Assembly: GCA_937944055.1 (NCBI GenBank)
Contig: CALDZJ010000025.1
Span: forward strand, 1 to 35,361
Length of the DNA stretch: 35,361 nt
DNA from: an uncultured Verrucomicrobiales bacterium
GTDB taxonomy: Bacteria; Verrucomicrobiota; Verrucomicrobiia; Verrucomicrobiales; Akkermansiaceae
Direction of reading: 5' to 3'
A program made the position numbers and the translations under genes. Shown here piece after piece: positions 9,014 to 17,573 of this stretch (position 1 is its first letter; each line of letters begins with the position of its first letter). The notes under the pieces were generated by a model. The model made no database searches. It was not told the origin of the DNA and was given only the letters and a program-made list of their open reading frames with translations.

Positions 9014-9907
9014 ATGAAACCCGCCTACCTAGTCCTCCCGGTCATCATCATCACCGCCATCTTCGCCTTCAAAACTACGAAAGATGAGCCCAGAGTCACC
9101 CCGATCTCCGCTGAACTGCGTGAAAGCTTCAAGCTCGGAGACTTCTACAAAAAAACCATCATCCTCGAGGGCTTCCCCATTCTTGCGTCAGAAAAAACGC
9201 CCGACGCCGCCCTCTATGAAGCAGCCTACGTCATCAATCGTATGCTGAAAAATCGACCAGATATCCTCCGCGAACTTGGGAAAAATAAAATCCGCTACTC
9301 GATCATGGCCGTCGACGAGCGCACCTGTGACATCCCAGAACACTCTGATCTAGCCCCCCCCGCCTACTGGAACCGCCGCGCCCGAGGTCTCGGAGCCTCT
9401 CCCCAGCGCCCCTCCGTCTCCTGCGGGGAAGAAAACCTCCTCGCAAATGAGGGTGATCCCTACTTTAGCGAATCAATCTGCATCCACGAATTCGCCCACG
9501 CCATTCACGATACCGCCTTAAAAACAATCGACTCCACCTTTGATGACCGTTTGAAAGAAGTCTATCAATCCGCAATGGCCAGAGGGCTCTGGGCAGGCAA
9601 ATACGCCGCCACGAATCGTCAAGAATATTGGGCTGAGGCCGTGCAATCATGGTTTGGCACGAACCGCGAAAACGACCCATCTCACAACCACGTCAATACT
9701 CGCGTAGAACTCGTCGCCTACGACCCTGCCGTCGCCCAGCTCTGCGCTGAAGTCTTCGGCGAAAATGACTGGGTTTATCAACGCCCAGACCACCCCTCTC
9801 GCCTCAATGACCCCCACCTCAAAGACCTAGACCGCTCCACCCTCAAGCCCTTCGCCTGGACTGCCGAAGAGCAAGCCGCCTTTGACGCACTCCCTCCAAG
9901 ACAGTGA
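9014..9907 (+). CDS. Exported zinc metallopeptidase-like protein (HExxH)
   Basis: A 297-residue protein with an N-terminal membrane or signal segment (YLVLPVIIITAIFAF). It contains the zincin motif HEFAH near residues 158-162 and, about 45 residues later, EYWAEAVQSWF, whose glutamate is a good candidate for the third zinc ligand (gluzincin-like, as in the anthrax-lethal-factor/Pro-Pro-endopeptidase type fold). Two cysteines (TCDIPE and VSCGEEN) flank a loop before the motif and may form a disulfide. The C terminus is charged and carries no anchor. It probably acts in the periplasm or outside the cell on peptides; the substrate is unknown. It stands alone after tamA and converges on pgk. Confidence 0.65.
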   Translation: MKPAYLVLPVIIITAIFAFKTTKDEPRVTPISAELRESFKLGDFYKKTIILEGFPILASEKTPDAALYEAAYVINRMLKNRPDILRELGKNKIRYSIMAVDERTCDIPEHSDLAPPAYWNRRARGLGASPQRPSVSCGEENLLANEGDPYFSESICIHEFAHAIHDTALKTIDSTFDDRLKEVYQSAMARGLWAGKYAATNRQEYWAEAVQSWFGTNRENDPSHNHVNTRVELVAYDPAVAQLCAEVFGENDWVYQRPDHPSRLNDPHLKDLDRSTLKPFAWTAEEQAAFDALPPRQ

Positions 9908-9981
9908 ATCAAAAAAACCCATTTTCGGCTTCTTAAGCTCCCCTCACAGAAAGCCCGATCCTTAAAAAATCAAGCGCTCGA

Positions 9982-11181
9982 CTAGGCCTCCGAAAGCGCA
10001 GCCACTCCAGGCAGAGTCTTCCCTTCCAAAAGCTCCAGACTCGCGCCGCCGCCCGTCGAAATGAAGCTCATCTTATCAGCCACCCCGAACTTCACCGCAG
10101 CCGTCACAGAGTCGCCTCCGCCCACAATACTCAGCGCCCCACTTTCCACCACCGCCTCAGCGATTGCTTGAGTCCCTTTTGAAAAACTATCTTTCTCAAA
10201 GACCCCCATCGGACCATTCCACAGAACAGTCTTCGCAGTCAGAAGGACCTCCTTGAACTCCGTAATCGCCACATCGCCGATGTCGATGCCTTCCTTATCC
10301 GCCGGAATCGCACCGCCCTCGCCATAGATCTCGGTATTCCAAGTCTCCGCTCCCTCCTTAAACTCCTGAGTGATGCGAGTATCCGCAGGGAGTAAGAAAT
10401 TCACGCCCTTCTCTTCCGCCTTTTTAAGAATTTCTAATGCCAACTCCTGCTTATCATCCTCCACCAAACTCATCCCCACCTCATAACCCTGCGCCTTGCG
10501 GAACGTATAAGCCATCGCTCCGCCGATCAAAATCGTATCCGCCTTCTCTAGAAGAGCTGAAATGACCTCGATCTTATCACTCACCTTCGCCCCCCCCATG
10601 ATCACCACGAAGGGCCGCTCCGCATTCGCCAACTTCCCCTCCAGATACTCCAACTCCCGCTCGATGAGTAATCCCATCACGCTCGTTTCCACATGCCGCG
10701 TCACGCCCTCAGTCGAGGCGTGCGCCCGGTGTGCCGTGCCAAAGGCATCATTCACAAAGATCTTCGCCGACCCCGCCAGAGCTTTCGCAAACTCGGCATC
10801 ATTCTTTTTCTCCTCAGAATAATAACGGGTATTTTCTAACAAAAGAACATCTCCCCCCCCCATCTCAGCCCGTAAGGCTGCCGTATCATCCCCGATGCAG
10901 TCTTCTGCAAAAGTGACATCCTGCTCCAGCAATTCACAAAGCCGTGCCGCCACCGGCTCGAGCGAATACTTCTCCTCACGCGCCTCCGTCGGCCGCCCCA
11001 TGTGCGAGCACAAAACCAGCTTAGCTCCCTCCGCAAGGAGATGCTTAATCGTAGGTAGCGCGGCCTGAATACGAGTCTCATCCGTAATTTCAAGAGCCTC
11101 GTTTTTAGGGACATTAAAATCGGCCCGCATTAACACCTCTTGACCGGCCACATCGACATCACGAATCGTAAGTTTACTCAT
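9982..11181 (-). CDS. pgk: Phosphoglycerate kinase
   Basis: A glycolytic enzyme that transfers the acyl phosphate of 1,3-bisphosphoglycerate to ADP. About 399 residues, normal for bacteria. Visible family motifs: VLMRADFNVP near the N terminus, CSHMGRPTE (substrate binding), GGAKVSDKIEV, TVLWNGPMGVFE and the nucleotide-binding GGGDSVTA near the C terminus. I chose ATG 11181 (MSKLTIRDV) because homologues start there and GAAG precedes it; the frame is open 14 codons further upstream but that extension is not family-like. It is divergent from the GalU-like gene with about 120 bp between them. No gapA or other glycolytic neighbour is present. Confidence 0.98.
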   Translation of the reverse strand: MSKLTIRDVDVAGQEVLMRADFNVPKNEALEITDETRIQAALPTIKHLLAEGAKLVLCSHMGRPTEAREEKYSLEPVAARLCELLEQDVTFAEDCIGDDTAALRAEMGGGDVLLLENTRYYSEEKKNDAEFAKALAGSAKIFVNDAFGTAHRAHASTEGVTRHVETSVMGLLIERELEYLEGKLANAERPFVVIMGGAKVSDKIEVISALLEKADTILIGGAMAYTFRKAQGYEVGMSLVEDDKQELALEILKKAEEKGVNFLLPADTRITQEFKEGAETWNTEIYGEGGAIPADKEGIDIGDVAITEFKEVLLTAKTVLWNGPMGVFEKDSFSKGTQAIAEAVVESGALSIVGGGDSVTAAVKFGVADKMSFISTGGGASLELLEGKTLPGVAALSEA

Positions 11182-11303
11182 ATCTTCAGAACTATCCGTG
11201 CCGGAGAGAGCTTCCCCTGTCAAGAGATGGATCGGCAGCCCAGAGCCCGCAGGGCTTGCGTCTTGTCATCAAAGAGAATCCCCCCATACTTTAAGAAGAT
11301 CCT

Positions 11304-12137
11304 ATGACGATTAAAAAAGCTGTCATCACTGCCGCCGGCCTTCAGCAACAACACCTCCCCCTCCAGACCCTCGTCAGCCCGCGTGGCCAGACAAAGACCG
11401 TGGCCGCTTTTCTTCTCGATGAAATCTTTGCTAGCGGCATCGAGTCCGCCGCTATCATCATCGCACCCGGAGCCGAGCGAGACTTCTCTTCAGCCATCGC
11501 TGATCACCTTGAAAAAGTCACCTTCATTGAACAAAGCTCCCCTCTTGGATACGGCCATGCCGTTCTCTGTGCTCAGAACTTCATCGGCGAGGACCCCTTC
11601 CTCCTCATGATGAGTGACCATCTCTATCTCTCTTTCACCGAGAGCTCCTGCCTCCAGCAACTCCTCTCCGTTGCCAGCACGACCGATGGCCCCGTCTCCG
11701 CAGTCCAAGCCACCCACGAGAGCAAACTCCCCTTTTATGGCACCATCGCCGGAAGCAGAATCAGCGGACAAAAAAACCTCTACGAGGTCTCCCACGTGCT
11801 CGAAAAACCAACCCCCACCATCGCCGAGCAAGAACTTATCATCCCAGGTTTACGCGCCGGGAATTACCTCTGCTTCTTTGGCATGCACGTTCTCACCCCC
11901 AGCGTCATCCAGCACCTTAGCAACTCATTCTCAGAAAAGAGCGAGCTAGGCCTCACTCCCAGCCTTGCCGCCACTGCTAAGAGTGAAAACTACCTCGCCT
12001 GTGAAATTCAGGGACTACGTTTTAACATTGAGGAACCCCATGGCCTACTCCGCGCCCAGCTCGGCATGGCCCTCTCCGGGGACTCACGCGATGAAGTCAT
12101 GGGCTCCATTATCGAGCTCATCTCCGCCACTCGCTAA
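11304..12137 (+). CDS. GalU-like nucleotidyltransferase with altered active-site motifs
   Basis: A 277-residue protein with the Rossmann-type layout of UTP-glucose-1-phosphate uridylyltransferases (GalU): KAVITAAG at the N terminus, then GYGHAVLCAQ (cf. GLGHAVLCA), LMMSDHLYL (cf. the LGDD metal site), a KP in the middle and GNYLCFFGMHVLTP (cf. GRYVL). The nucleotide-binding G-x-G-T-R loop and the PKEM segment of GalU are not conserved: here they read AAGLQQQHLPLQTLVSPRGQ. It may therefore be inactive, regulatory, or use another nucleotide or sugar. It is followed after 47 bp by the kinase/pyrophosphorylase fusion in the same direction, suggesting joint sugar-nucleotide metabolism. Confidence 0.7.
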   Translation: MTIKKAVITAAGLQQQHLPLQTLVSPRGQTKTVAAFLLDEIFASGIESAAIIIAPGAERDFSSAIADHLEKVTFIEQSSPLGYGHAVLCAQNFIGEDPFLLMMSDHLYLSFTESSCLQQLLSVASTTDGPVSAVQATHESKLPFYGTIAGSRISGQKNLYEVSHVLEKPTPTIAEQELIIPGLRAGNYLCFFGMHVLTPSVIQHLSNSFSEKSELGLTPSLAATAKSENYLACEIQGLRFNIEEPHGLLRAQLGMALSGDSRDEVMGSIIELISATR

Positions 12138-12184
12138 AAGCGAACTCGGTCACCTCATCACCAAGTAAGCCAACCACCTCCCCC

Positions 12185-15100
12185 ATGCTCCTCACCCTCA
12201 TCACCTCAGAAGATCCCAGCACCCGAGACCGCGCGCTCGCCGAGGCCTGCTCCCCTCTTGATCCCTCCGCCCTCCTCTCAGAATGCGCAGAGCTAGACAT
12301 CTTTCGCCGCCGCTCAGACAACCTCTATCACCGAGTCCGCGCCCTCTTTTTCCTGCAAGCGATCTACCGCTTCCACCTCCCAGAAAAACTCCCAAGCTCC
12401 GCCACCGGCTCCATCCCCTTCGCAGGATATGAAGACCTGCTCGCGCGCCACTTTGAAGAAGCGATCGAGGCCTTCCTTGCCACCCAAAAGCAAGAAGGCC
12501 CATCGGATGGCATTTGCTCCGCCCTCGCCACCGCCTACCGTCAGCTCGCCTTCCAAACCCTCGCCGATCAAGTTCGGAAATCTGTTCGCAGTGTGCGAGG
12601 AAACCAATGGATGTTCCGCATGGGCCATCCCTTAGATCACCCCCTGCGGATCCGCCGCGAGCTCCTTGCACAGTCTCAGAACCTCTTCCCTATTCTCTGC
12701 GAGCGCACCCCCGTTCGCATGGATCTCACGCACTCCGCCTGGTCAGACATCTTCTTCCTCGGCATGGATTTCCCGCAGGGCGCCCGCGTCGTCAATGTCT
12801 CGGTAGATCTCGCAGTGCATGGGCGGGACGCCAAGCCTACCCCCCCAGTCGAGGCCTACTTCCGCATCATCGATAAACCCGTCCTCCGCCTGACCTCGAT
12901 CGATCTCAAAATCAGCGCCGAGATTCACGCACTCGCAGACGTCTTCGACTTCGCCAAAGATCACCTAGGCCTCCTGAAAGCCGCCATCATCGCCTCCGGC
13001 ATCATCCCCCCCGGCATCGAGGGGTCTGGAAAATCACTCGCTGACCTCCTAGCGCGTATCGCCGGCCCCGGACATGGCATTGAAATGATCTCCTCCGTCA
13101 ATGACATCCCCAAAGGCTCCCGCCTCGCCGTCTCTACCAACCTCCTCGCGGCCCTCATCAGCGCCTGCATGCGCGCCACCGGCCAAACCAAATCTCTTGA
13201 GGGAGAACTCACCGAAAGTGAAAGACGGCTCGTCCTAGCGAGAGCCATCCTCGGCGAGTGGATCGGCGGCTCCGGTGGCGGCTGGCAAGACTCCGGCGGC
13301 GTCTGGCCTGGCATCAAGCTCATCGAGGGCGAACTCGCCGGGGAGAATGACCCAGAGAACGGCATCTCAAAGGGCCGCCTCATGCCCAAGCATAAAATCT
13401 TCAACACCACTGAAATCCCGAACTCCGCCCGCCAAGCCCTCACCGATTCCCTCATCCTCGTTCACGGTGGGATGGCCCAGAACGTAGGCCCCATCCTTGA
13501 GATGGTGACGGAAAAATACCTCCTTCGCTCCAGCGCCGAGTGGCAGGCACGCCAAGACGCCCTCCAGCTCCTCGATCAAATCGTCAAGGCCCTCTCCCAA
13601 GGCGATATCCGGACCCTCGGCCGCCTCACCACCCAGAACTTTCGCGGACCACTCCAAACAATCATCCCCTGGGCCACGAACCATTTTACCGAAACTCTCA
13701 TCGCACGCGTTTCCGAGAAATTCCGCGACGACTTCTGGGGATTTTGGATGCTCGGCGGCATGTCCGGCGGCGGCATGGGCTTCATTGTTGCCCCCTCCCG
13801 CAAGCAAGAAGCACTGAACATCATTCACGACCTCATGCTGCAAACGAAACGTGAATTAGAAAATGCCCTCCCCTTCGCAATGGACCCCGTGGTCTATGAC
13901 TTCGCCATTAACTCACGGGGCACCTTTGGTGAGCTTCGCCACGGTCACGAAGCCCTCCTCCCACCTTCTTACTACCACCTCTCCCTTGGCGATACCCTGC
14001 GCACCCCCCCTAGCGAACTTTCCCCCACCGCTCGGGCCGAGCTGGATCTCTTCGCGCAATCCTGCCACAGCAACCCCGCCTTCGAGTCCTCGATCCAAGC
14101 CCTCTTCGATGTCCTCATCCCCCGCTCCACCAAAGATCAGGGAGATGATCACTCCCTCGAGCAGACCCTGAAAAAGAACGGCTTCGACCGAGCGCAGCAT
14201 GAGCAAATCCGCAAGGATCTCCGCGAGGGGCGCATCGGACTTGCACAAAATCGCCTCCCAGCCAACACCAACATCACGGATGTTAGCTCACAAGATATTT
14301 GCGATTTCACCAGCAAGGATCCTAGTTCAGCAAATCTCGTACTTGGGGAAAATTCGCTCGCCGCAGGAGAAGTCGCAGTCATCACCTTAGCCGCCGGAGC
14401 AGGCTCCCGCTGGACCCAAGGCGCAGGGGTCTGCAAGGCTCTCCACCCCTTCGCGCGCCTCGGCGGAAAGCACCGCACCTTTATCGAAACCCACCTCGCT
14501 AAATCTCGCAAACGCGGAAGCGTGGCAGGCAAGACCATCCCTCACTTTTTCACCACCTCATACCTCACCCAACAACCCACCCACGACTTTCTCAACACCG
14601 TTTCAGACTACCACTACCCCGGCCTGCTTCAGCTCTCACCCGGTCGCTCCGTAGGCCTGCGCATGGTTCCCACCCTTCGCGATCTCCGCTTCGCCTGGGA
14701 AGAGATGCCTCAGCAAGTGCTCGATGAACAGCAACAAAAAATGCGTGACTCAGTCCGGAGCGCTCTCATCAACTGGGCCCAGCACGCGGGGGAGGCCTCC
14801 GACTACTGCGATAATCTCCCCCTCCAATGCCTCCACCCAGTCGGTCATTTTTACGAGGTCCCCAACCTCCTCCTCAATGGCACCCTCGCCAAGCTCCTCA
14901 ACGAGCGCCCACAGCTCAAAACCCTAATGCTCCACAACATCGATACCCTTGGTGCCGATGTCGACCCCGCCCTCTTAGGCCACCACCTCGCCAGCAATGC
15001 GGGCCTCACCTTCGAAGTCATCACCCGCCGTCTTGAGGACCGCGGAGGCGGCCTCGCCATGGTCAACGGCCGCCCTCGCCTTCTCGAGGGACTCGCCATG

Positions 15101-15517
15101 CCGCGCGAGGAAGATGAGTTTAAACTTTCCTACTACAACTCAATGACCACTTGGATCGACCTAGACAAACTTCTCCAACTCTTCGACCTTTCAAGAAAAG
15201 ACATCCTCGCCCGTGACCAAGAAAAAACCGCCGCTGGCATCCGCGCCGTCGCCACGAAGCTCCCCACTTACATCACCCTCAAGGAAGTCAAAAAACGCTG
15301 GGGCCATGGCCAAGAAGACATCTTCCCCGTCCTCCAATTCGAAAAACTCTGGGGCGACCTCAGCACCCTCACCAGCATCGACTCAAAGTTCATCGCCGTC
15401 CCTCGCTCCCGCGGACAACAACTAAAAGACCCCGCCCAACTTGACGCTTGGCTCCGCGATGGCTCCGCCAAACACCTCGAGTCGATCTGCGAATGGCAAA
15501 CCGTAGCCCAACCATAG
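12185..15517 (+). CDS. Fusion of fucokinase-type GHMP kinase and UDPGP-type sugar pyrophosphorylase
   Basis: An 1110-residue protein. Residues 1-160 form an N-terminal helical region of unknown role. Residues about 170-560 resemble a fucokinase/heptose-kinase-type GHMP kinase: TPVRMDLTHSAWSD (about 175-188), NDIPKGSRLAVSTNLLAA (about 306-323), GGSGGGWQDSGGVWPGIKLI (about 361-380) and GGMSGGGMGFIVAP (about 523-536). Residues about 730-1100 resemble a UDPGP family pyrophosphorylase: VITLAAGAGSRW, a following CKAL lysine, LMLHNIDTLGADVD (about 914-927) and RRLEDRGGGLA. The likely role is sugar to sugar-1-phosphate to NDP-sugar salvage in one chain. In known FKP/FKGP enzymes the pyrophosphorylase comes first and belongs to another family; here the order is reversed. 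The phosphate-binding loop GSGLGTSS of fucokinases is degenerate (GSRLAVST). Confidence 0.75.
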   Translation: MLLTLITSEDPSTRDRALAEACSPLDPSALLSECAELDIFRRRSDNLYHRVRALFFLQAIYRFHLPEKLPSSATGSIPFAGYEDLLARHFEEAIEAFLATQKQEGPSDGICSALATAYRQLAFQTLADQVRKSVRSVRGNQWMFRMGHPLDHPLRIRRELLAQSQNLFPILCERTPVRMDLTHSAWSDIFFLGMDFPQGARVVNVSVDLAVHGRDAKPTPPVEAYFRIIDKPVLRLTSIDLKISAEIHALADVFDFAKDHLGLLKAAIIASGIIPPGIEGSGKSLADLLARIAGPGHGIEMISSVNDIPKGSRLAVSTNLLAALISACMRATGQTKSLEGELTESERRLVLARAILGEWIGGSGGGWQDSGGVWPGIKLIEGELAGENDPENGISKGRLMPKHKIFNTTEIPNSARQALTDSLILVHGGMAQNVGPILEMVTEKYLLRSSAEWQARQDALQLLDQIVKALSQGDIRTLGRLTTQNFRGPLQTIIPWATNHFTETLIARVSEKFRDDFWGFWMLGGMSGGGMGFIVAPSRKQEALNIIHDLMLQTKRELENALPFAMDPVVYDFAINSRGTFGELRHGHEALLPPSYYHLSLGDTLRTPPSELSPTARAELDLFAQSCHSNPAFESSIQALFDVLIPRSTKDQGDDHSLEQTLKKNGFDRAQHEQIRKDLREGRIGLAQNRLPANTNITDVSSQDICDFTSKDPSSANLVLGENSLAAGEVAVITLAAGAGSRWTQGAGVCKALHPFARLGGKHRTFIETHLAKSRKRGSVAGKTIPHFFTTSYLTQQPTHDFLNTVSDYHYPGLLQLSPGRSVGLRMVPTLRDLRFAWEEMPQQVLDEQQQKMRDSVRSALINWAQHAGEASDYCDNLPLQCLHPVGHFYEVPNLLLNGTLAKLLNERPQLKTLMLHNIDTLGADVDPALLGHHLASNAGLTFEVITRRLEDRGGGLAMVNGRPRLLEGLAMPREEDEFKLSYYNSMTTWIDLDKLLQLFDLSRKDILARDQEKTAAGIRAVATKLPTYITLKEVKKRWGHGQEDIFPVLQFEKLWGDLSTLTSIDSKFIAVPRSRGQQLKDPAQLDAWLRDGSAKHLESICEWQTVAQP

Positions 15518-15596
15518 CCCAACCGTCACGCAGACTCCCAGTCTCCTCACCCTTCCGCTCCGCGCCTTTTTGGAGGATTCTAAAAATGCCGTAACG

Positions 15597-16979
15597 TCAC
15601 TCGCTCGGCGTGTAAACAAAGCGGAAATACCTCGCCGAAGGCGCTGCTTGCATGAGGAAAGTAAGCTCACCATCGGCGCTTGCCGTGACCGGGACCCCCT
15701 CATCCCAATTTTTCATATCAGTGGAGCTGCGTAAGAGGTAGGTGACGCGAGGCACTCCCGAGCTGCGGAGGGTGATTTGGCGACTTCCGTTCTGCATCTC
15801 AGCGTCGAAAGTCACCTGCGTCGGAAGCAGGACGAAGCTGAGCTCATTCGCCTCATTAAAGGGCGATGACCACTTCTCATCTTGGTAAACCGCGGAGCCC
15901 GTCAGAGTTTCCAGAAACGCCACGAGCGCTTCCTTCTCGTTTTGTGCAAGGTTAAGCTGCTGTCCCTGAGGGCGCGGCTGCCTACCCGCCAAGCGGCGAT
16001 CAAGGCCGGGAGTCACTGTAGAAATCGAGTCATAGTGATTCACGACATCCAGCAAAGTCGCCAATGACCCATCATGCATAAATGGTCCGTGCCCGCGCCC
16101 TTCAGGATCGATCAAATCTCGTAAACTCGGCGAGCGCGTATTACTCAGATCCTGCCCACCCTCAAGAGACCCCGTGACGCCATTGTGACCAGAATTAGGA
16201 TCGATGTCGAAGGTCGGTGGACTGTGACAGCTGGCACAACCTGCGCCACCCCCCGCTCCGGGAGGCGAGGTGAACAGCCGCTTCCCGAGATTTTCCTCCG
16301 CCGTGAAATTTGTAAAATCAGCGCCCGGGTTCGGAGCCGTGACGAGGCCCTGATCATAGCGACTATCGAAGGACTGAATGCTACGCACGAACTGAGCGAG
16401 AGCCTGCTGCATCCTTACCTCCGTCACCGCAGAGCTCCCATAAACCGCCGTAAAAAGAACCCGATAGAGCTCGATTTGGGAAATCCGCTCCACCAAAACA
16501 CTGAAATCTTCATCTCCATTGCTACCACTGAAGCCCATCTCAATATGATCCCGGATCGGTTGAGTTGTCTGAGCCTCTAAGGACGCGGCCCGCTCATCCC
16601 AGAAAAATTTCGCCTCGCGGGAGAAGCGGGCATTGATCAAACGCATCGAGTGGCGGCCCGTCATTCCAGCCACTCCAGTGCTCGCCCGATTCACATCACC
16701 GAAGGCGCGCGCTTGCTGATGGCATGAAGCACAGGAAATGCTGCCATCCTTCGAGAGTCGCTGATCGTAGAAAAGAACCCGTCCTAAAGTTGCTCCGATA
16801 TCGCTGATCGGGTTATTTGCCGGAGTATTATCAGGATTGATGTAAGCCGGAACTTCCTGCCCTGCATAGCGATGGAGATCGGTGAGATCCAAGACTCCCT
16901 CCTGCCCGCTCGCCCACGGAGCAAGGAGAACACAAAGCTTCAAGAGAAGGAAAAATCCGAGGAGAGAATGCCGCTTCAT
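15597..16979 (-). CDS. Di-haem cytochrome c peroxidase (MauG/CcpA family) with C-terminal extension
   Basis: A 460-residue exported protein with a signal peptide ending near ASGQ. It has two haem c sites, CASCH at residues 83-87 and CASCH at 248-252, in the arrangement of bacterial di-haem cytochrome c peroxidases. RVLFYDQRLSKDGSISC before the first site and FMHDGSLATLLDVVNHYDS after the second are family-typical. It reduces hydrogen peroxide in the periplasm or oxidises a partner. After about residue 390 there is an extra beta-rich tail (SRQITLRSSGVPRVTYLLRS, ending in ARYFRFVYTPSE) of the kind often found at the ends of exported Verrucomicrobia proteins. It is convergent with the kinase fusion and divergent from the RlpA-like gene; no operon partner is visible. 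Confidence 0.9.
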   Translation of the reverse strand: MKRHSLLGFFLLLKLCVLLAPWASGQEGVLDLTDLHRYAGQEVPAYINPDNTPANNPISDIGATLGRVLFYDQRLSKDGSISCASCHQQARAFGDVNRASTGVAGMTGRHSMRLINARFSREAKFFWDERAASLEAQTTQPIRDHIEMGFSGSNGDEDFSVLVERISQIELYRVLFTAVYGSSAVTEVRMQQALAQFVRSIQSFDSRYDQGLVTAPNPGADFTNFTAEENLGKRLFTSPPGAGGGAGCASCHSPPTFDIDPNSGHNGVTGSLEGGQDLSNTRSPSLRDLIDPEGRGHGPFMHDGSLATLLDVVNHYDSISTVTPGLDRRLAGRQPRPQGQQLNLAQNEKEALVAFLETLTGSAVYQDEKWSSPFNEANELSFVLLPTQVTFDAEMQNGSRQITLRSSGVPRVTYLLRSSTDMKNWDEGVPVTASADGELTFLMQAAPSARYFRFVYTPSE

Positions 16980-17105
16980 ACGCCGACCATGACAGGAAAA
17001 ACCTGAATGGGAGATGAAATTCGAGCATTTGCCCCCCCCTGAAAAAAAACTCTCAGCGCGAAATGACCTTCCAATGCGGAGTTCTAAACTGTTAGAGTCT
17101 CACTC

Positions 17106-17573
17106 ATGGATTTTCTCCGTCTCTCGGCTCTCCTCCTTTGCAGCTTCCTCACGCTTTCATGCAGTGACCGTAGCTTCGTGAACCTCGAAGTAGCCACTCC
17201 GCCCGTCAAAAAAACTGAGAAGAAAAACCAGAAAGCCAAAAAAAGGGCACTCAAAACTTACCACGGGATCGCCTCCTGGTACAGTATAAAAACCAATAAG
17301 GGCCGGACTACCGCAAGCGGCCGCCTCCTCTCCAATGATGCTTACACCGCCGCTCATAAGTCACTCCCCTTCGGCACCCGGGTCCGCGTCACAACCCTCT
17401 TCAATGGCAAATCAGAAATCCTCCGCATCACTGACCGGGGACCCTACGTAAAAGGCCGCATCATTGACGTCACCATCGGCAGCGCAAAGCGCCTCGGCTT
17501 CTACTCACGCGGCATCACTAAGGTCAAAGTTGAGGTCCTCAGCTGGGGAAATTGGAAATATAAAAAGCCCTAA
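17106..17573 (+). CDS. rlpA: RlpA-like septal ring lipoprotein (double-psi beta-barrel)
   Basis: A 155-residue lipoprotein: the lipobox LTLSC puts the lipidated cysteine at residue 19. A basic linker (KKTEKKNQKAKKRA) leads to one double-psi beta-barrel domain with GIASWYS, GRTTASGRLL, YTAAHKSLPFGTRVRVT and RITDRGPYVKGRIIDVT, the core RlpA signature. RlpA proteins cleave glycan strands lacking stem peptides at the septum; this one lacks a SPOR domain, so its location may depend on the lipid anchor alone. It is a single gene whose stop shares four bases with the convergent hflX stop. Confidence 0.9.
   Translation: MDFLRLSALLLCSFLTLSCSDRSFVNLEVATPPVKKTEKKNQKAKKRALKTYHGIASWYSIKTNKGRTTASGRLLSNDAYTAAHKSLPFGTRVRVTTLFNGKSEILRITDRGPYVKGRIIDVTIGSAKRLGFYSRGITKVKVEVLSWGNWKYKKP

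Noticed and set aside
11182-11303. Sigma-70 promoter TTGTCA ... TACTTT before the GalU-like gene
   Set aside because: The -35-like box is good but the -10 is poor and the spacing is 18 bp; too weak to list as a feature.
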